DNA of 64,000 bases from Pseudanabaenaceae cyanobacterium SKYG29 (GTDB lineage: Bacteria; Cyanobacteriota; Cyanobacteriia; Pseudanabaenales; Pseudanabaenaceae). A program made the position numbers and the translations under genes. Location of the stretch: NCBI GenBank assembly GCA_025055675.1, contig JANWWT010000003.1, positions 1-64,000 on the forward strand. Reading direction: 5' to 3'. Positions 29,172 through 40,059 of this stretch are shown one piece after another; within the stretch, counting starts at the first letter, position 1, and every line of letters starts with the position of its first letter. A model generated the notes under the pieces. That model made no database searches. It was given only the letters and a program-made list of their open reading frames with translations, and had not been told where the DNA came from.

Positions 29172-29864
29172 GTGACGAGTAGAACCCGACTTCGGCGATC
29201 GAGCCGCTACGGACAACTGCAACTAGGGGTCGACCAAGTAGATATTTACAAAGATTATGGTAAACGCATTTTTGATATTTTATTTTCGTTGTCAGTTTTG
29301 CTATTACTTTTTCCAGTTTATATCCTGATTGGGCTGTTAATTTATCTGAATTCGCCAGGTCCGATCGTCTATAGGCAGAAGCGGGTGGGCAAAAACGGCA
29401 AACTGTTTACCTGTATGAAGTTTCGCACGATGGTGGTGGGAGCAGATAAGATGCTAGAACAGTTACTCGATGCCTGTCCCCATTGCCGCGCCGAGTTTGA
29501 GGAAAACTTTAAGCTCAAGGATGACCCTAGAATTACTCCTATTGGGCGGTGGTTGCGCTGGACGAGTCTGGATGAATTTCCCCAGTTTTGGAACGTCCTT
29601 ATGGGCGATATGAGCGTCGTGGGTCCCCGTCCCTTGGTACCAGAGGAATTGGTTAAATATGGAGATGCCATCGATGTGGTGCTGTCAATTCGTCCAGGGA
29701 TTACGGGACTGTGGCAAGTCTCAGGGCGAAATAATATTCCCTACCCCAAACGGGTGCAAATAGATTTACAATACGTCCGCCGTCATAACTTTTGGTTGGA
29801 CATTTGGATTATTTTGAAGACCATAGGTATTGTGATCTTCCCCAAGGGCAACGGTGCATACTAA
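29172..29864 (+). CDS. Sugar-phosphate transferase (WbaP/WcaJ-type polyprenyl glycosyl-1-phosphate transferase)
   Basis: A 230-residue monotopic bacterial sugar transferase starting at GTG. A membrane hairpin (about 34-60) precedes the catalytic domain with PIVYRQKRVGKNGKLFTCMKFRTM, LRWTSLDEFPQFWNVL and MSVVGPRPLVPEE, all signature motifs. It transfers a sugar phosphate from a UDP-sugar to undecaprenyl phosphate to begin polysaccharide synthesis. No other polysaccharide cluster genes are nearby, so the glycan made is unknown. Confidence 0.9.
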   Translation: MTSRTRLRRSSRYGQLQLGVDQVDIYKDYGKRIFDILFSLSVLLLLFPVYILIGLLIYLNSPGPIVYRQKRVGKNGKLFTCMKFRTMVVGADKMLEQLLDACPHCRAEFEENFKLKDDPRITPIGRWLRWTSLDEFPQFWNVLMGDMSVVGPRPLVPEELVKYGDAIDVVLSIRPGITGLWQVSGRNNIPYPKRVQIDLQYVRRHNFWLDIWIILKTIGIVIFPKGNGAY

Positions 29865-29890
29865 GAAACTGTAGGGTCGGTGGTGAATGA

Positions 29891-31837
<1,947 letters not shown>

Positions 31838-31953
31838 AGAGTGTGGAGGATGGACTGATCCAAATTCTAACCCACGAAGCAAAAATCCGCCCTGGATGAT
31901 GTCATCACCACCATAGGAACGGCTATGATCAATACGTTTTCTGGGGGCTCTGC

Positions 31954-33714
31954 ATGGCAAGGTTGTCGCTGAAAAAAGTGGGGGAATATCTCCGACCCCA
32001 TACTAAGCCGCTGGTGCTGGGCATAGTGGCACTGCTGATTGTCAATGGTCTGTCGGTAGCAATTCGGGAAGTGATTCGATCGGTAGTGGCGCTCCTGGAA
32101 AAAATGGTGGGGGGGGTTGAGATTGCCGATCCCATACCTTCCCTGTTGTGGTCAGCGGCGGGGGTGGTTACCCTTGCCTGTGTGATGTGGGTGATTCGCA
32201 TGGCTTCCAGGATGTGGATTTTTGGTGTGGGGCGGAGCATTGAGTATGAGTTGCGCCAAAAGATTTTTAACCATCTCCTCACGTTGCCCCCCAGTTATTT
32301 CAGTCAGCAATCAGTGGGAGAAATTATCAGTATTGTCACCAGTGATGTGGAAAATATCCGCCGTTTGTTGGGGTTTGCTCTCCTCAGTTTGACAAACACA
32401 GTTTTTGCCTATGGACTGACATTGCCGGCCATGATAGCGATCGATTTACGGCTGACTTTGTTGGCATTGGCTCCCTATCCCTTTATGATGCTTTTGGTAC
32501 AGGCTTTCGGGGATAAAATGCGCGCTGAACAACAGACAGTGCAGGAAAAGTTGTCAGATGTGAGCAGTTTGTTGCAGGAAGACCTCAACAGTATGGCACT
32601 GATTAAAACCTATGCCCAGGAAGAGAATGAACGACGGGCTTTTCGCCAAAAAAATTTAGACCTCCTAGAAGCTAATCTGCAAATGGCGCGCACCCGTAAT
32701 ATCCTATTTCCGGCCCTGGGGGGAATTGTGGGAGTGAGTTTATTGCTGATTGTGTGGCAGGGCGGTCTCATGATCATCGATGGCAAATTCAATCTCAGTG
32801 GTCTGATTACGCTGATTTTGTATGTGGAATATCTCACATTTCCTACGGCTCTGCTGGGCTTTACTTTGACAGTTATCCAACGCGGTCAGGTGAGTATCGA
32901 TCGGGTGGAAGGTCTATTGAGTGTTCCCCCTGCTATTGTGGACCCCGCCGATGCCATAACTGTCAATTTAGCGGCAGTAGCGGGTAAGATCGAGGTGCGG
33001 CATTTATCTTTTACTTATCTAGGCGCAAAAACGCCTACTCTAGTTGATGTCAGTTTTACGGTAGCGCCTGGGGAGAGGTTGGCAATTATTGGCGCGATCG
33101 GGTCAGGGAAATCCACTTTGGCTAACCTAATTCCCCGCCTTTTACCTGTGCCACCTGGCACTATTTTTATCGATGATATTGATATTACAAAAATGCGGGT
33201 GCGGGACTTGAGGACGATCGTGACCTATGTGCCCCAGGAAAGTTTTTTGTTCAGTTTGCCCATCTTGGAAAATATTCGCTACGGTAAGCCCGATGCCTCT
33301 TTCGCCCAGGTAGAATACTACGCCGAACAGGCACATATCCAGGGGGAAATCCTCTCCTTTCCGCAAAAATATGAGACTTTGGTGGGGGAACGGGGTATTA
33401 CTCTATCGGGGGGACAACGACAACGGACGGCTCTAGCCCGCGCCCTCTTGATGGATGCCCCCATCTTGCTACTGGATGATGCCCTTGCCAGCGTGGATAA
33501 CCAGACCGCTGCTAAGATTCTGGCAAACCTGCCCCGCCACAAGACAATAATTTTTATCACCCATAAACTGTCGGCAGCGATGAACTGCGATCGGATTCTT
33601 ATCCTCGATCGGGGGTGTGTCCATGCTATTGGTACCCATCAAGAGTTAATGGCTGCTTCTCCCCTTTACCGAAAACTCTGGCAACAATATCAACTGGAAC
33701 AGGCGGTGAGTTAA
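31954..33714 (+). CDS. ABC exporter (fused permease-ATPase, MdlB/LmrA-like)
   Basis: A 586-residue half-transporter: six membrane helices in residues 1-320 and an ATPase domain with Walker A GAIGSGKST, signature LSGGQRQR and Walker B ILLLDDALASVD. The position of the catalytic Glu is Asp (LDDA), as in the non-canonical subunit of heterodimeric Mdl/LmrCD-type exporters, which suggests a partner encoded elsewhere. Substrate unknown. The rsmD ATG overlaps its stop codon by one base. Confidence 0.9.
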   Translation: MARLSLKKVGEYLRPHTKPLVLGIVALLIVNGLSVAIREVIRSVVALLEKMVGGVEIADPIPSLLWSAAGVVTLACVMWVIRMASRMWIFGVGRSIEYELRQKIFNHLLTLPPSYFSQQSVGEIISIVTSDVENIRRLLGFALLSLTNTVFAYGLTLPAMIAIDLRLTLLALAPYPFMMLLVQAFGDKMRAEQQTVQEKLSDVSSLLQEDLNSMALIKTYAQEENERRAFRQKNLDLLEANLQMARTRNILFPALGGIVGVSLLLIVWQGGLMIIDGKFNLSGLITLILYVEYLTFPTALLGFTLTVIQRGQVSIDRVEGLLSVPPAIVDPADAITVNLAAVAGKIEVRHLSFTYLGAKTPTLVDVSFTVAPGERLAIIGAIGSGKSTLANLIPRLLPVPPGTIFIDDIDITKMRVRDLRTIVTYVPQESFLFSLPILENIRYGKPDASFAQVEYYAEQAHIQGEILSFPQKYETLVGERGITLSGGQRQRTALARALLMDAPILLLDDALASVDNQTAAKILANLPRHKTIIFITHKLSAAMNCDRILILDRGCVHAIGTHQELMAASPLYRKLWQQYQLEQAVS

Positions 33715-34325
33715 TGAACCTGCGTATTGGCGGAGATAGAAAACTAAAAACGCCCAAAACTATCCGCCCCACCTCTAGTAAAGTCCGATCGGCACTGTTC
33801 AACATCTGGCAACATCACCTTGGGGGTGCCACTTGGTTGGAGCTGTGTGCTGGCTCAGGGGCAATGAGTGCGGAAGCCCTGCGTAGGGGGGCAAAACAGG
33901 TAGTAGCGATCGAGATGGATGCCGCTGCTTGCAAAATCATACAGGCAAATTTGGCAAAAATTAGTCAACCCCAGCAATTTCACATTCTGAAAATGGACGT
34001 AGTTAAAGCTATTGCCAAGTTGCAGGGGAGTTTTGATTTGATCTACTTTGACCCCCCCTACGACAGTAACCTATATCTGCCTGTGTTGACCCACCTCCAC
34101 CGCCTCTGCCATGCTGCCACCCAAATTGCCGTAGAACATAGTAGCTATCACCCCCTGCCAGAGACAGTAGGGGAGCTAGTACAAACCGATCGCCGCAGCT
34201 ACGGGCAGACCTGTCTTAGCTTTTTTGCACTGGCAACTGGGGTTCCTGCGCCTCACCCATCACCTCCCCCACTTGGGCTAGCGCCGTTTCCCCAAATACC
34301 GCCGACTCAAAGCGATAGTATTTGA
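33714..34325 (+). CDS. rsmD: 16S rRNA (guanine966-N2)-methyltransferase RsmD
   Basis: 203 residues from ATG 33714; a frame extending to 33615 lies inside the ABC gene and is rejected. It starts MNLRIGGDRKLKTPKTIRPTSSKVRSALFN, has a SAM motif LELCAGSGAMSAEALRRGA and the catalytic DPPY motif in LIYFDPPYDS. It methylates G966 of 16S rRNA. The family fold should end near LSFFALA; the last 29 residues are a Pro-rich tail encoded antisense to the convergent VOC gene (overlap 34216-34325). Confidence 0.9.
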   Translation: MNLRIGGDRKLKTPKTIRPTSSKVRSALFNIWQHHLGGATWLELCAGSGAMSAEALRRGAKQVVAIEMDAAACKIIQANLAKISQPQQFHILKMDVVKAIAKLQGSFDLIYFDPPYDSNLYLPVLTHLHRLCHAATQIAVEHSSYHPLPETVGELVQTDRRSYGQTCLSFFALATGVPAPHPSPPPLGLAPFPQIPPTQSDSI

Positions 34326-34686
34326 ATTCCAAGAGATTGTGGGAGGGGTCAGCCAGAAAGAAAGTGCGATGCTCTAGGGGCGTGTCAGGGAAGCGTACCT
34401 TGGGACGGACATAGAAGGGCAAGCGTTTTTCATGCACCCGCTCTAGGAGTGCCAGCCAGTTCCGTTCCGCCTGAAACACTACGCCAAAATGCCTGGGATA
34501 GATACCCTGCTGGGGTGGGGGCAATTCGTCTACCACATGGGCAACTAGCTGGTGACCGTAGAGGCTGAGAATAATACAACGATCGTTCTCCCTGCCCGCG
34601 AGACAGCCCAACCCGTCCACATAGAACTTTTTCGTAGAGGGAATATCTTTAACAGGGAAGGCAAGGTGAAACAGCACTTGGGTCAT
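34216..34686 (-). CDS. VOC (glyoxalase/bleomycin-resistance superfamily) protein
   Basis: A 156-residue vicinal-oxygen-chelate protein with paired beta-alpha-beta-beta-beta units: VLFHLAFPVKDIPSTKKFYVDGLG and FGVVFQAERNWLALLERV. The ending FFLADPSHNLLEFKYYRFES carries the conserved metal-type Glu. Its start overlaps the end of purF by 38 bases on the same strand, so it is probably co-translated. The final 30 residues beyond the fold lie over the rsmD tail. Substrate unknown. Confidence 0.82.
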   Translation of the reverse strand: MTQVLFHLAFPVKDIPSTKKFYVDGLGCLAGRENDRCIILSLYGHQLVAHVVDELPPPQQGIYPRHFGVVFQAERNWLALLERVHEKRLPFYVRPKVRFPDTPLEHRTFFLADPSHNLLEFKYYRFESAVFGETALAQVGEVMGEAQEPQLPVQKS

Positions 34687-36127
34687 GGCACTCTAACATC
34701 AGTTTGGTTCGTTTCAGTTTATCGGAAATAGGGATGGGGTATTTACCATTAAAGCATGCTGTGCAGAAACGATCGGGATCAGTTTGGGTGGCTTGTAACA
34801 TGCCTGCTTCACTAAGATAGGCAAGGGAATCTACGCCTAGGGTAGTGGCGATTTCTGCTAGACTCTGGCGGGCGGCAATTAGTTGGTCTTGGGAGTCCGT
34901 ATCAATGCCGTAGAAACAGGGGTGGGTCACGGGGGGGGAAGAGATGCGCATATGGACTTCTATGGCTCCCCCTTCCCGCAGGGTCTGCACAATTTTACGG
35001 CTAGTCGTACCCCGCACAATGGAATCATCTACCACCACAACCCGCTTCCCCTGGAGGACATCCTTGAGGGGGTTCAATTTCATCCTAATGCCTGTCTCCC
35101 GCATGGACTGAGTGGGTTGGATAAAAGTGCGCCCCACATAGCGATTCTTAATCAGCCCCTCTCCGTAGGGAATGCCACTAGTTTGGGCAAAGCCAATGGC
35201 AGCAGGAATCCCTGAATCTGGTACCCCAATCACTAAGTCTGCCTCTACAGGGGCTTCCTTTGCCAAAACACTGCCTAAACGCATACGGTAGGTATACAAA
35301 CTCTCCGCCTCTACCAGGCTGTCAGGACGAGCAAAGTAAATTAACTCAAAAATACAGAGCTTAGGGTTGGCTTCTGACCATCGGTAAATCTGCATCCCCT
35401 CCCCATCCAGCCAAATTAACTCCCCTGGCTCCACCGATCGGACAAATTCTGCGCCAATAATATCCAGCCCGCAGGTCTCCGAGGCAATTACCCACTTCTG
35501 CTCTCCCAAGGTGCCAATTACCAAAGGGCGTACCCCATAACTGTCCCGCACTGCCATAATCCCCTGGGGTGTACCGATCGCTAAACTGAATGCTCCTTGA
35601 CAGCGCTGCACGCCCGCAATTGTCCCCTTGATCCAGTCTCTCGTTTCGCTCACCCCCGCCGCAATTGCCCACCCGATCGCTTCTGAATCAGAGGAAGAAC
35701 TTAGGGTAAAACCTTGGGCAGCTAACTCGGAACGTAGTTCCAGAGCATTGACCAAATTGCCGTTATGGGCTAGAGCCACATCACCGAGGGGGGTAGGAAT
35801 AACTACAGGCTGGGCATTACAAATTTGGCTAGAACCTGTCGTGGAATAGCGGTTGTGACCAATGGCAATGTGACCTGGTAAGTCCGCTAGGATAGCTTCA
35901 TTGAAAATTTGAGACACTAGTCCCATGGCTTTATAGGTATGACTCCCTCCTTGTGAGTCAAAGGTAGTGATTCCCGCTGATTCTTGACCGCGATGCTGGA
36001 GGGCATATAGTCCAAAATAAGTCAATTTAGCTACTGGTTCATTGACGGCATAAATACCAAATACGCCGCAGGCTTCCTTGAGTTCGACTGGGTCACTGGA
36101 GTATCGATCTTCGTTTTCTAGGGACAT
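34649..36127 (-). CDS. purF: Amidophosphoribosyltransferase
   Basis: 492 residues from ATG 36127 (MSLENEDRYSS); the longer frame adds 16 residues of unlikely sequence. The nucleophilic Cys20 follows a short propeptide (LKEACGVFGIYA), with the glutaminase motif GHNRYSTTG and the PRPP loop VVVVDDSIVRGTTS. It catalyses the first step of purine synthesis. It may lack the 4Fe-4S cluster or have it: four C-terminal-half cysteines (CFYG, CTACF) are present but I cannot assign ligands by eye. The VOC gene overlaps its 3' end. Confidence 0.95.
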   Translation of the reverse strand: MSLENEDRYSSDPVELKEACGVFGIYAVNEPVAKLTYFGLYALQHRGQESAGITTFDSQGGSHTYKAMGLVSQIFNEAILADLPGHIAIGHNRYSTTGSSQICNAQPVVIPTPLGDVALAHNGNLVNALELRSELAAQGFTLSSSSDSEAIGWAIAAGVSETRDWIKGTIAGVQRCQGAFSLAIGTPQGIMAVRDSYGVRPLVIGTLGEQKWVIASETCGLDIIGAEFVRSVEPGELIWLDGEGMQIYRWSEANPKLCIFELIYFARPDSLVEAESLYTYRMRLGSVLAKEAPVEADLVIGVPDSGIPAAIGFAQTSGIPYGEGLIKNRYVGRTFIQPTQSMRETGIRMKLNPLKDVLQGKRVVVVDDSIVRGTTSRKIVQTLREGGAIEVHMRISSPPVTHPCFYGIDTDSQDQLIAARQSLAEIATTLGVDSLAYLSEAGMLQATQTDPDRFCTACFNGKYPIPISDKLKRTKLMLECHDPSAVSPCLPC

Positions 36128-36193
36128 AACGGGGGAGTAGCTCTCACTTTCATTTATCCTAGCTTGCTGACCCACTAAATAGGGGCAAAACTT

Positions 36194-36979
36194 CTAGGAG
36201 CCTAGCAACCCCCGCGATAGGGTACTGCCAATTCCCCCAAATAACACCCAGGAGAGAAAAAAGTTGCTACTGAAAATCGCCAGCAGAGAAGTCACTACTG
36301 CCGCTGTGGTTGATTCCCCTACCCCTTTTGCTCCCCCCGTTGTTGTTAGACCCCAGGTTGTGCCAATGGCAGCAATCAATGCCCCAAATACCGCTGCTTT
36401 GATCATGGCACTGATTACATCCCAGGTAACTAAAAACCGCTGCACAGAATCCAAAAATATATCCCTAGAAATGTTGTACAGTCCTTGGGCGATCACCAAC
36501 CCTCCACCTAGCCCTGTGAAAATCGCCACGATCGTCAATAGGGGCATCATCAACACACAGGCGACTAGACGGGGTGTCACGAGGTAATCTAGGGGGTCAG
36601 TGCGCAAGATGTAGAGAGCATCAATCTGTTCCGTCACTTCCATCGTGCCGATTTCCGCAGCAAAGGCAGAACCAATCCTGCCAGCAATAATCACTGCCGT
36701 CAAAACTGGGGCTAGCTCCCTGGTAATGGCAATGGCTAGTACACCCCCGATCGCTCGCTGGGCACCAAAATTAATAAATTCTTTAGCAACTTGAATGGTA
36801 AAGACTGCCCCCACAAATAGGGCTGTAATCAAAGTAATCCCTAGGGAACCAGTGCCCACAATTGCCATCTGCTCGATCGTGTTGCGCCGATGCAACCGCC
36901 CCCGCAACAGTAACGTAACTACCTTCCCCAACACCAGGAAAGCTTGTAGTAATTTCAGCAGCCAGCGCAGAATCGGCAT
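36194..36979 (-). CDS. MlaE-family ABC lipid transporter permease
   Basis: A 261-residue membrane protein with five or six helices and the MlaE features VGAVFTIQVAKEF, RELAPVLTAVIIAGRIGSAFAAEIGTM and EQIDALYILRTDPLDYLVTPR. These permeases work with an MCE substrate-binding protein and an ATPase to move lipids between membranes (TGD1 in chloroplasts). The partner genes are not adjacent, as is usual in cyanobacteria. It lies upstream of purF on the same strand. Confidence 0.9.
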   Translation of the reverse strand: MPILRWLLKLLQAFLVLGKVVTLLLRGRLHRRNTIEQMAIVGTGSLGITLITALFVGAVFTIQVAKEFINFGAQRAIGGVLAIAITRELAPVLTAVIIAGRIGSAFAAEIGTMEVTEQIDALYILRTDPLDYLVTPRLVACVLMMPLLTIVAIFTGLGGGLVIAQGLYNISRDIFLDSVQRFLVTWDVISAMIKAAVFGALIAAIGTTWGLTTTGGAKGVGESTTAAVVTSLLAIFSSNFFLSWVLFGGIGSTLSRGLLGS

Positions 36980-37035
36980 GGTTTGTTTCTATTACTAGAG
37001 CCTTAACATAACTTAACAGTAATCTGCCGTTTTTT

Positions 37036-37063
37036 TTGACAAATTTGCCCCATCCGCTAAAAT
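37036..37063 (+). promoter_or_regulatory. Sigma-70-type promoter of petJ
   Basis: A perfect -35 TTGACA (37036-37041) and a -10 TAAAAT (37058-37063) are separated by 16 bases, placing the transcript start near 37070, about 27 bases before the petJ ATG. Confidence 0.65.
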
Positions 37064-37096
37064 TGAGAAGCGTTCTTCCAAACTTTATCAACAGTC

Positions 37097-37429
37097 ATGC
37101 TCAAGTTATTAGCTAGTTTATTTGTTCTAGTCAGTTTAGTGTGGCAAACTCTGCCGGCCTTTGCTAGTTCCCCCGAGGCGGCAAAGTTGTTCACCGCTAA
37201 CTGTGCTGCTTGCCATGCCGGCGGTGGTAACCGCGTTGTGGCTGCCAAAACTTTACAAAAGGATGCCCTTGCCAAGTATGGTATGAATACGGAAGAAGCA
37301 ATTGCCTACCAAATCAAGAAGGGTAAGAACGCTATGCCTGCCTTTGGCAAAAAGCTCTCCGATGACCAAATTAAGGATGTGGCGCAATACGTCCTAGAGC
37401 AAGCGGAAAAGGGCTGGGGTAAAGCCTAA
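37097..37429 (+). CDS. petJ: Cytochrome c6 (cytochrome c553)
   Basis: A 110-residue precursor with a signal peptide (about 1-23, ending LPAFA) and a mature small c-type cytochrome. The haem motif is C36-A-A-C39-H40 and the axial Met80 lies in NAMPAFG. It carries electrons from cytochrome b6f to photosystem I in the thylakoid lumen. It is preceded by a good promoter. The TPR gene begins at its stop codon (TAATG overlap), so the two are coupled. No plastocyanin gene is seen here, so copper regulation cannot be judged. Confidence 0.95.
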   Translation: MLKLLASLFVLVSLVWQTLPAFASSPEAAKLFTANCAACHAGGGNRVVAAKTLQKDALAKYGMNTEEAIAYQIKKGKNAMPAFGKKLSDDQIKDVAQYVLEQAEKGWGKA

Positions 37430-38271
37430 TGCGACTATTCCTAGTAGTGGGTCTGTGGCTGTTGTGTTTCCCGTGGTGGGGGGAGGCAACTACTCTAGTG
37501 GAAGCAGGTATCCAGGCACTGCAATCCCAGCAGTATGCCCGTGCTGTGGAAATCTTCTCCCAAACGATCGACCAGGCTCCTGCCCTTTCCTACGGTAACC
37601 GCTGTCTTGCCTACCTACTACTAGGTATCTACGATAAAGCCGAGCGGGATTGCGACCGCGCTCTGGAATATTTACCCGATAACGCGGAAGTGTGGCTCGA
37701 TCGGGGTTTAGCACGCTTCCATCGGGGGAATTACCCAGGTGCCTTGGCAGACTTTGACCGAGGTATTGCTTTAGACCCCCACAATTACCGCCTGTTTTAC
37801 GACCGTGCCCTTGTCTACAGTGCTATGGGACAGTCCCACCGTAGTTTGACGGACTATGAGCAAGCTTTGCGATTGTCCCCCCCTGTGGCGGATCGGGTGG
37901 AAATCTTGACCGATCGGGGTATTGAACTAATGCTGGGAGGTCAACTGGAGGGGGCATTGTTAGATTTCCAACAAGCCACACACCTTATGCCCAGCCATGC
38001 TAGGGCTTGGTTTCATCAGGGTTGCGCCCACCAGCGCCAGGGGGAATTAGATTTGGCTCTAGCTGATTTCGATCGGGTGTTGCATTTAGAACCAGAGAAC
38101 CCAGAAGCCTACAGAGCACGGGCTATAGTACAGAAACAACGAGGTAAGTTGCGCCAAGCAGTGACGGACTTGGAGTGGGCTTCTTTTTACTTCCAGCAAC
38201 GGGGGCAACAGGAGGAATACACTTCTGTAGAAAATCTAAAATTTCACTGGCTCGTCAGACTGTATGTGTAG
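37429..38271 (+). CDS. Secreted TPR-repeat protein
   Basis: A 280-residue protein with a signal peptide (about 1-20, ending GEA) and at least five tetratricopeptide repeats, for example NAEVWLDRGLARFHRGNYPGALADFDRGIALDP. TPR domains mediate protein-protein contacts, and the protein is probably in the lumen or periplasm. It begins at the petJ stop codon, so a link to cytochrome c6 maturation or electron transport is possible but is inference only. A partial TPR gene of similar design lies at the window end (63527). Confidence 0.85.
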   Translation: MRLFLVVGLWLLCFPWWGEATTLVEAGIQALQSQQYARAVEIFSQTIDQAPALSYGNRCLAYLLLGIYDKAERDCDRALEYLPDNAEVWLDRGLARFHRGNYPGALADFDRGIALDPHNYRLFYDRALVYSAMGQSHRSLTDYEQALRLSPPVADRVEILTDRGIELMLGGQLEGALLDFQQATHLMPSHARAWFHQGCAHQRQGELDLALADFDRVLHLEPENPEAYRARAIVQKQRGKLRQAVTDLEWASFYFQQRGQQEEYTSVENLKFHWLVRLYV

Positions 38272-38302
38272 TAGGCTAAAGGGCTAAGTTTTTGTTGGCG
38301 CA

Positions 38303-40057
38303 ATGGGATTAGTAGTACAAAAATTCGGCGGTACTTCTGTAGCTGATGGAGAACGGATTTTACAGGTATGTCGCCGCATAAACCAAGCCGTTAGCCAGGG
38401 TGAGCAGGTGGTAGTGGTAGTGTCGGCCATGGGGAAGACCACCGACAGTTTGATTGATTTAGCCCGATCGGTAGCGGGGGAATGTCCCGACCCCAGGGAA
38501 ATGGACTTACTGCTGGCGACAGGGGAGCAGGTGACGACTGCTTTGGTGAGTATGGCATTGCAGGCTCAGGGACAGCCAGCGATCGGCTTGACGGGCAGGG
38601 AAGCGGGCATTATCACGGAACCCCACCACCAGCGGGCACGGATCATCTCTATTGATGTTACCCGCATCAAAGCCGAGTTACACCAGGGTAAAGTTGTTGT
38701 GGTGACGGGATTTCAGGGGATCAGTACCACAGGGGAAGTGACTACTTTGGGGCGGGGTGGCTCCGATACCTCTGCCGTGGCCTTGGCGGCTGCTCTTCTC
38801 GCTGATCGGTGTGAAATTTATACCGATGTACCAGGGATTTTGACCACTGACCCCCGGTTGGTGCCCCAAGCCAGTCTATTGGCAGAAATTACTGCTGCTG
38901 AGATGTTGGAACTAGCTAGTTTAGGGGCAAAGGTACTCCACCCCAGAGCCGTGGAAATTGCCCGTAATTTTGCTGTCCCCCTAGTTGTGCGTTCCACTTG
39001 GTCAGAGGCTCCAGGCACCAAGATTCTCAGTCCTGCTGCCCCCAGTGGTGACCTCAACAGCCTGGAGGTTAATCGCTTAGTCGATGGCATTCACATCGAT
39101 CGCTGCCAAGCCAAAGTTGCCCTCCTGGGAGTACCCGATCGTCCTGGCATTGCGGCGCGGCTTTTTTCCGCCCTAGCCGAGGCAGGAATTTTAGTTGACC
39201 TAATTGTGCAAGCGATTCAACACCCCCTCAACTATAACGATATTGCCTTCACTGTGCCCCGACCAGATTTAGACCGTGCCCTGGCTGTTTGTCGTGCCCT
39301 GCATCCCTCGGTGACCATCCTGGGGGATGAGCAAATTAGCATTGTCAGTATCAGTGGAGTAGGCATTGTGGGGCGACCAGCGATTCCCGCTCGTATGTTC
39401 AGCGCCCTGGGGCAGAAGGACATCAATATTGAGATGATCTCCACCTCGGAAACCAAGGTTAGTTGTGTAATTGCTGAGGGGGATAGCGATCGTGCCCTAG
39501 CTGCCTTGGGGGAAATTTTTCACCTGGAACCTACCCCTGCCCTCCTACCCGCTGCCGATGCTCCCACAGTTAGAGGAGTTGCCCTAGACCAAAATCAAAC
39601 TCGCCTGGCGGTGCTCAATGTCCCCGATCGCCCTGGGGTAGCGGCTCGCCTATTGCAATCCCTGGCAGATAAAGGCATTCCCCTCGATATGATTATCCAA
39701 TCGGAACCTGCCCAGGGGCTGAACAACATCGCCTTTACGATCAACTCTACCGATCGCTACGCTGCGGAACGCACTTTACAACAGACTGCCCAGCAATTAA
39801 ATTGTGGCGAAGTCCTAGTAGATACAGAAGTGGCTAAGTTGAGCATCGTGGGTATGGGCATGGCGCAAGCCAAGGGGATAGCAGCGCGGATGTTTCAAGC
39901 CCTAGCTGAGCAGGAAATTAATATAGAAATGATTGCCACCTCAGAAATCAAAGTCAGTTGTATCATCAGACAGAGGCAAGCAGTGATAGGTCTGCGAGCG
40001 GTACACCAAGCCTTTGGTCTCGACGGCAGTCAAGTGATTCCCATCGAACGGAGCTAA
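38303..40057 (+). CDS. lysC: Aspartate kinase with four ACT domains
   Basis: A 584-residue enzyme. The kinase domain (1-250) starts VVQKFGGTSVAD and has LATGEQVTTAL and GRGGSDTSAVALAAAL. Two tandem pairs of ACT domains follow, with VALLGVPDRPGIAARLFSALAE and LAVLNVPDRPGVAARLLQSLAD showing the internal duplication. The four-ACT form is the cyanobacterial type and is feedback-regulated by lysine and threonine. It makes aspartyl phosphate, the substrate of the asd product at 13.6 kb. lepB starts 2 bases after its stop. Confidence 0.96.
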   Translation: MGLVVQKFGGTSVADGERILQVCRRINQAVSQGEQVVVVVSAMGKTTDSLIDLARSVAGECPDPREMDLLLATGEQVTTALVSMALQAQGQPAIGLTGREAGIITEPHHQRARIISIDVTRIKAELHQGKVVVVTGFQGISTTGEVTTLGRGGSDTSAVALAAALLADRCEIYTDVPGILTTDPRLVPQASLLAEITAAEMLELASLGAKVLHPRAVEIARNFAVPLVVRSTWSEAPGTKILSPAAPSGDLNSLEVNRLVDGIHIDRCQAKVALLGVPDRPGIAARLFSALAEAGILVDLIVQAIQHPLNYNDIAFTVPRPDLDRALAVCRALHPSVTILGDEQISIVSISGVGIVGRPAIPARMFSALGQKDINIEMISTSETKVSCVIAEGDSDRALAALGEIFHLEPTPALLPAADAPTVRGVALDQNQTRLAVLNVPDRPGVAARLLQSLADKGIPLDMIIQSEPAQGLNNIAFTINSTDRYAAERTLQQTAQQLNCGEVLVDTEVAKLSIVGMGMAQAKGIAARMFQALAEQEINIEMIATSEIKVSCIIRQRQAVIGLRAVHQAFGLDGSQVIPIERS

Positions 40058-40059
40058 CC

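Noticed and set aside
31838-31960. N-terminal extension of the DUF948-like gene
   Set aside because: Would overlap the ABC exporter start region and encodes low-quality sequence before the membrane helix.
33615-33713. Upstream extension of rsmD (33 codons)
   Set aside because: Lies inside the ABC exporter coding region and lacks family similarity; the ATG at 33714 gives the normal start.
39958-40059. Upstream extension of the first lepB
   Set aside because: Lies inside lysC; the ATG at 40060 has a GGAG site and the expected N-terminus.
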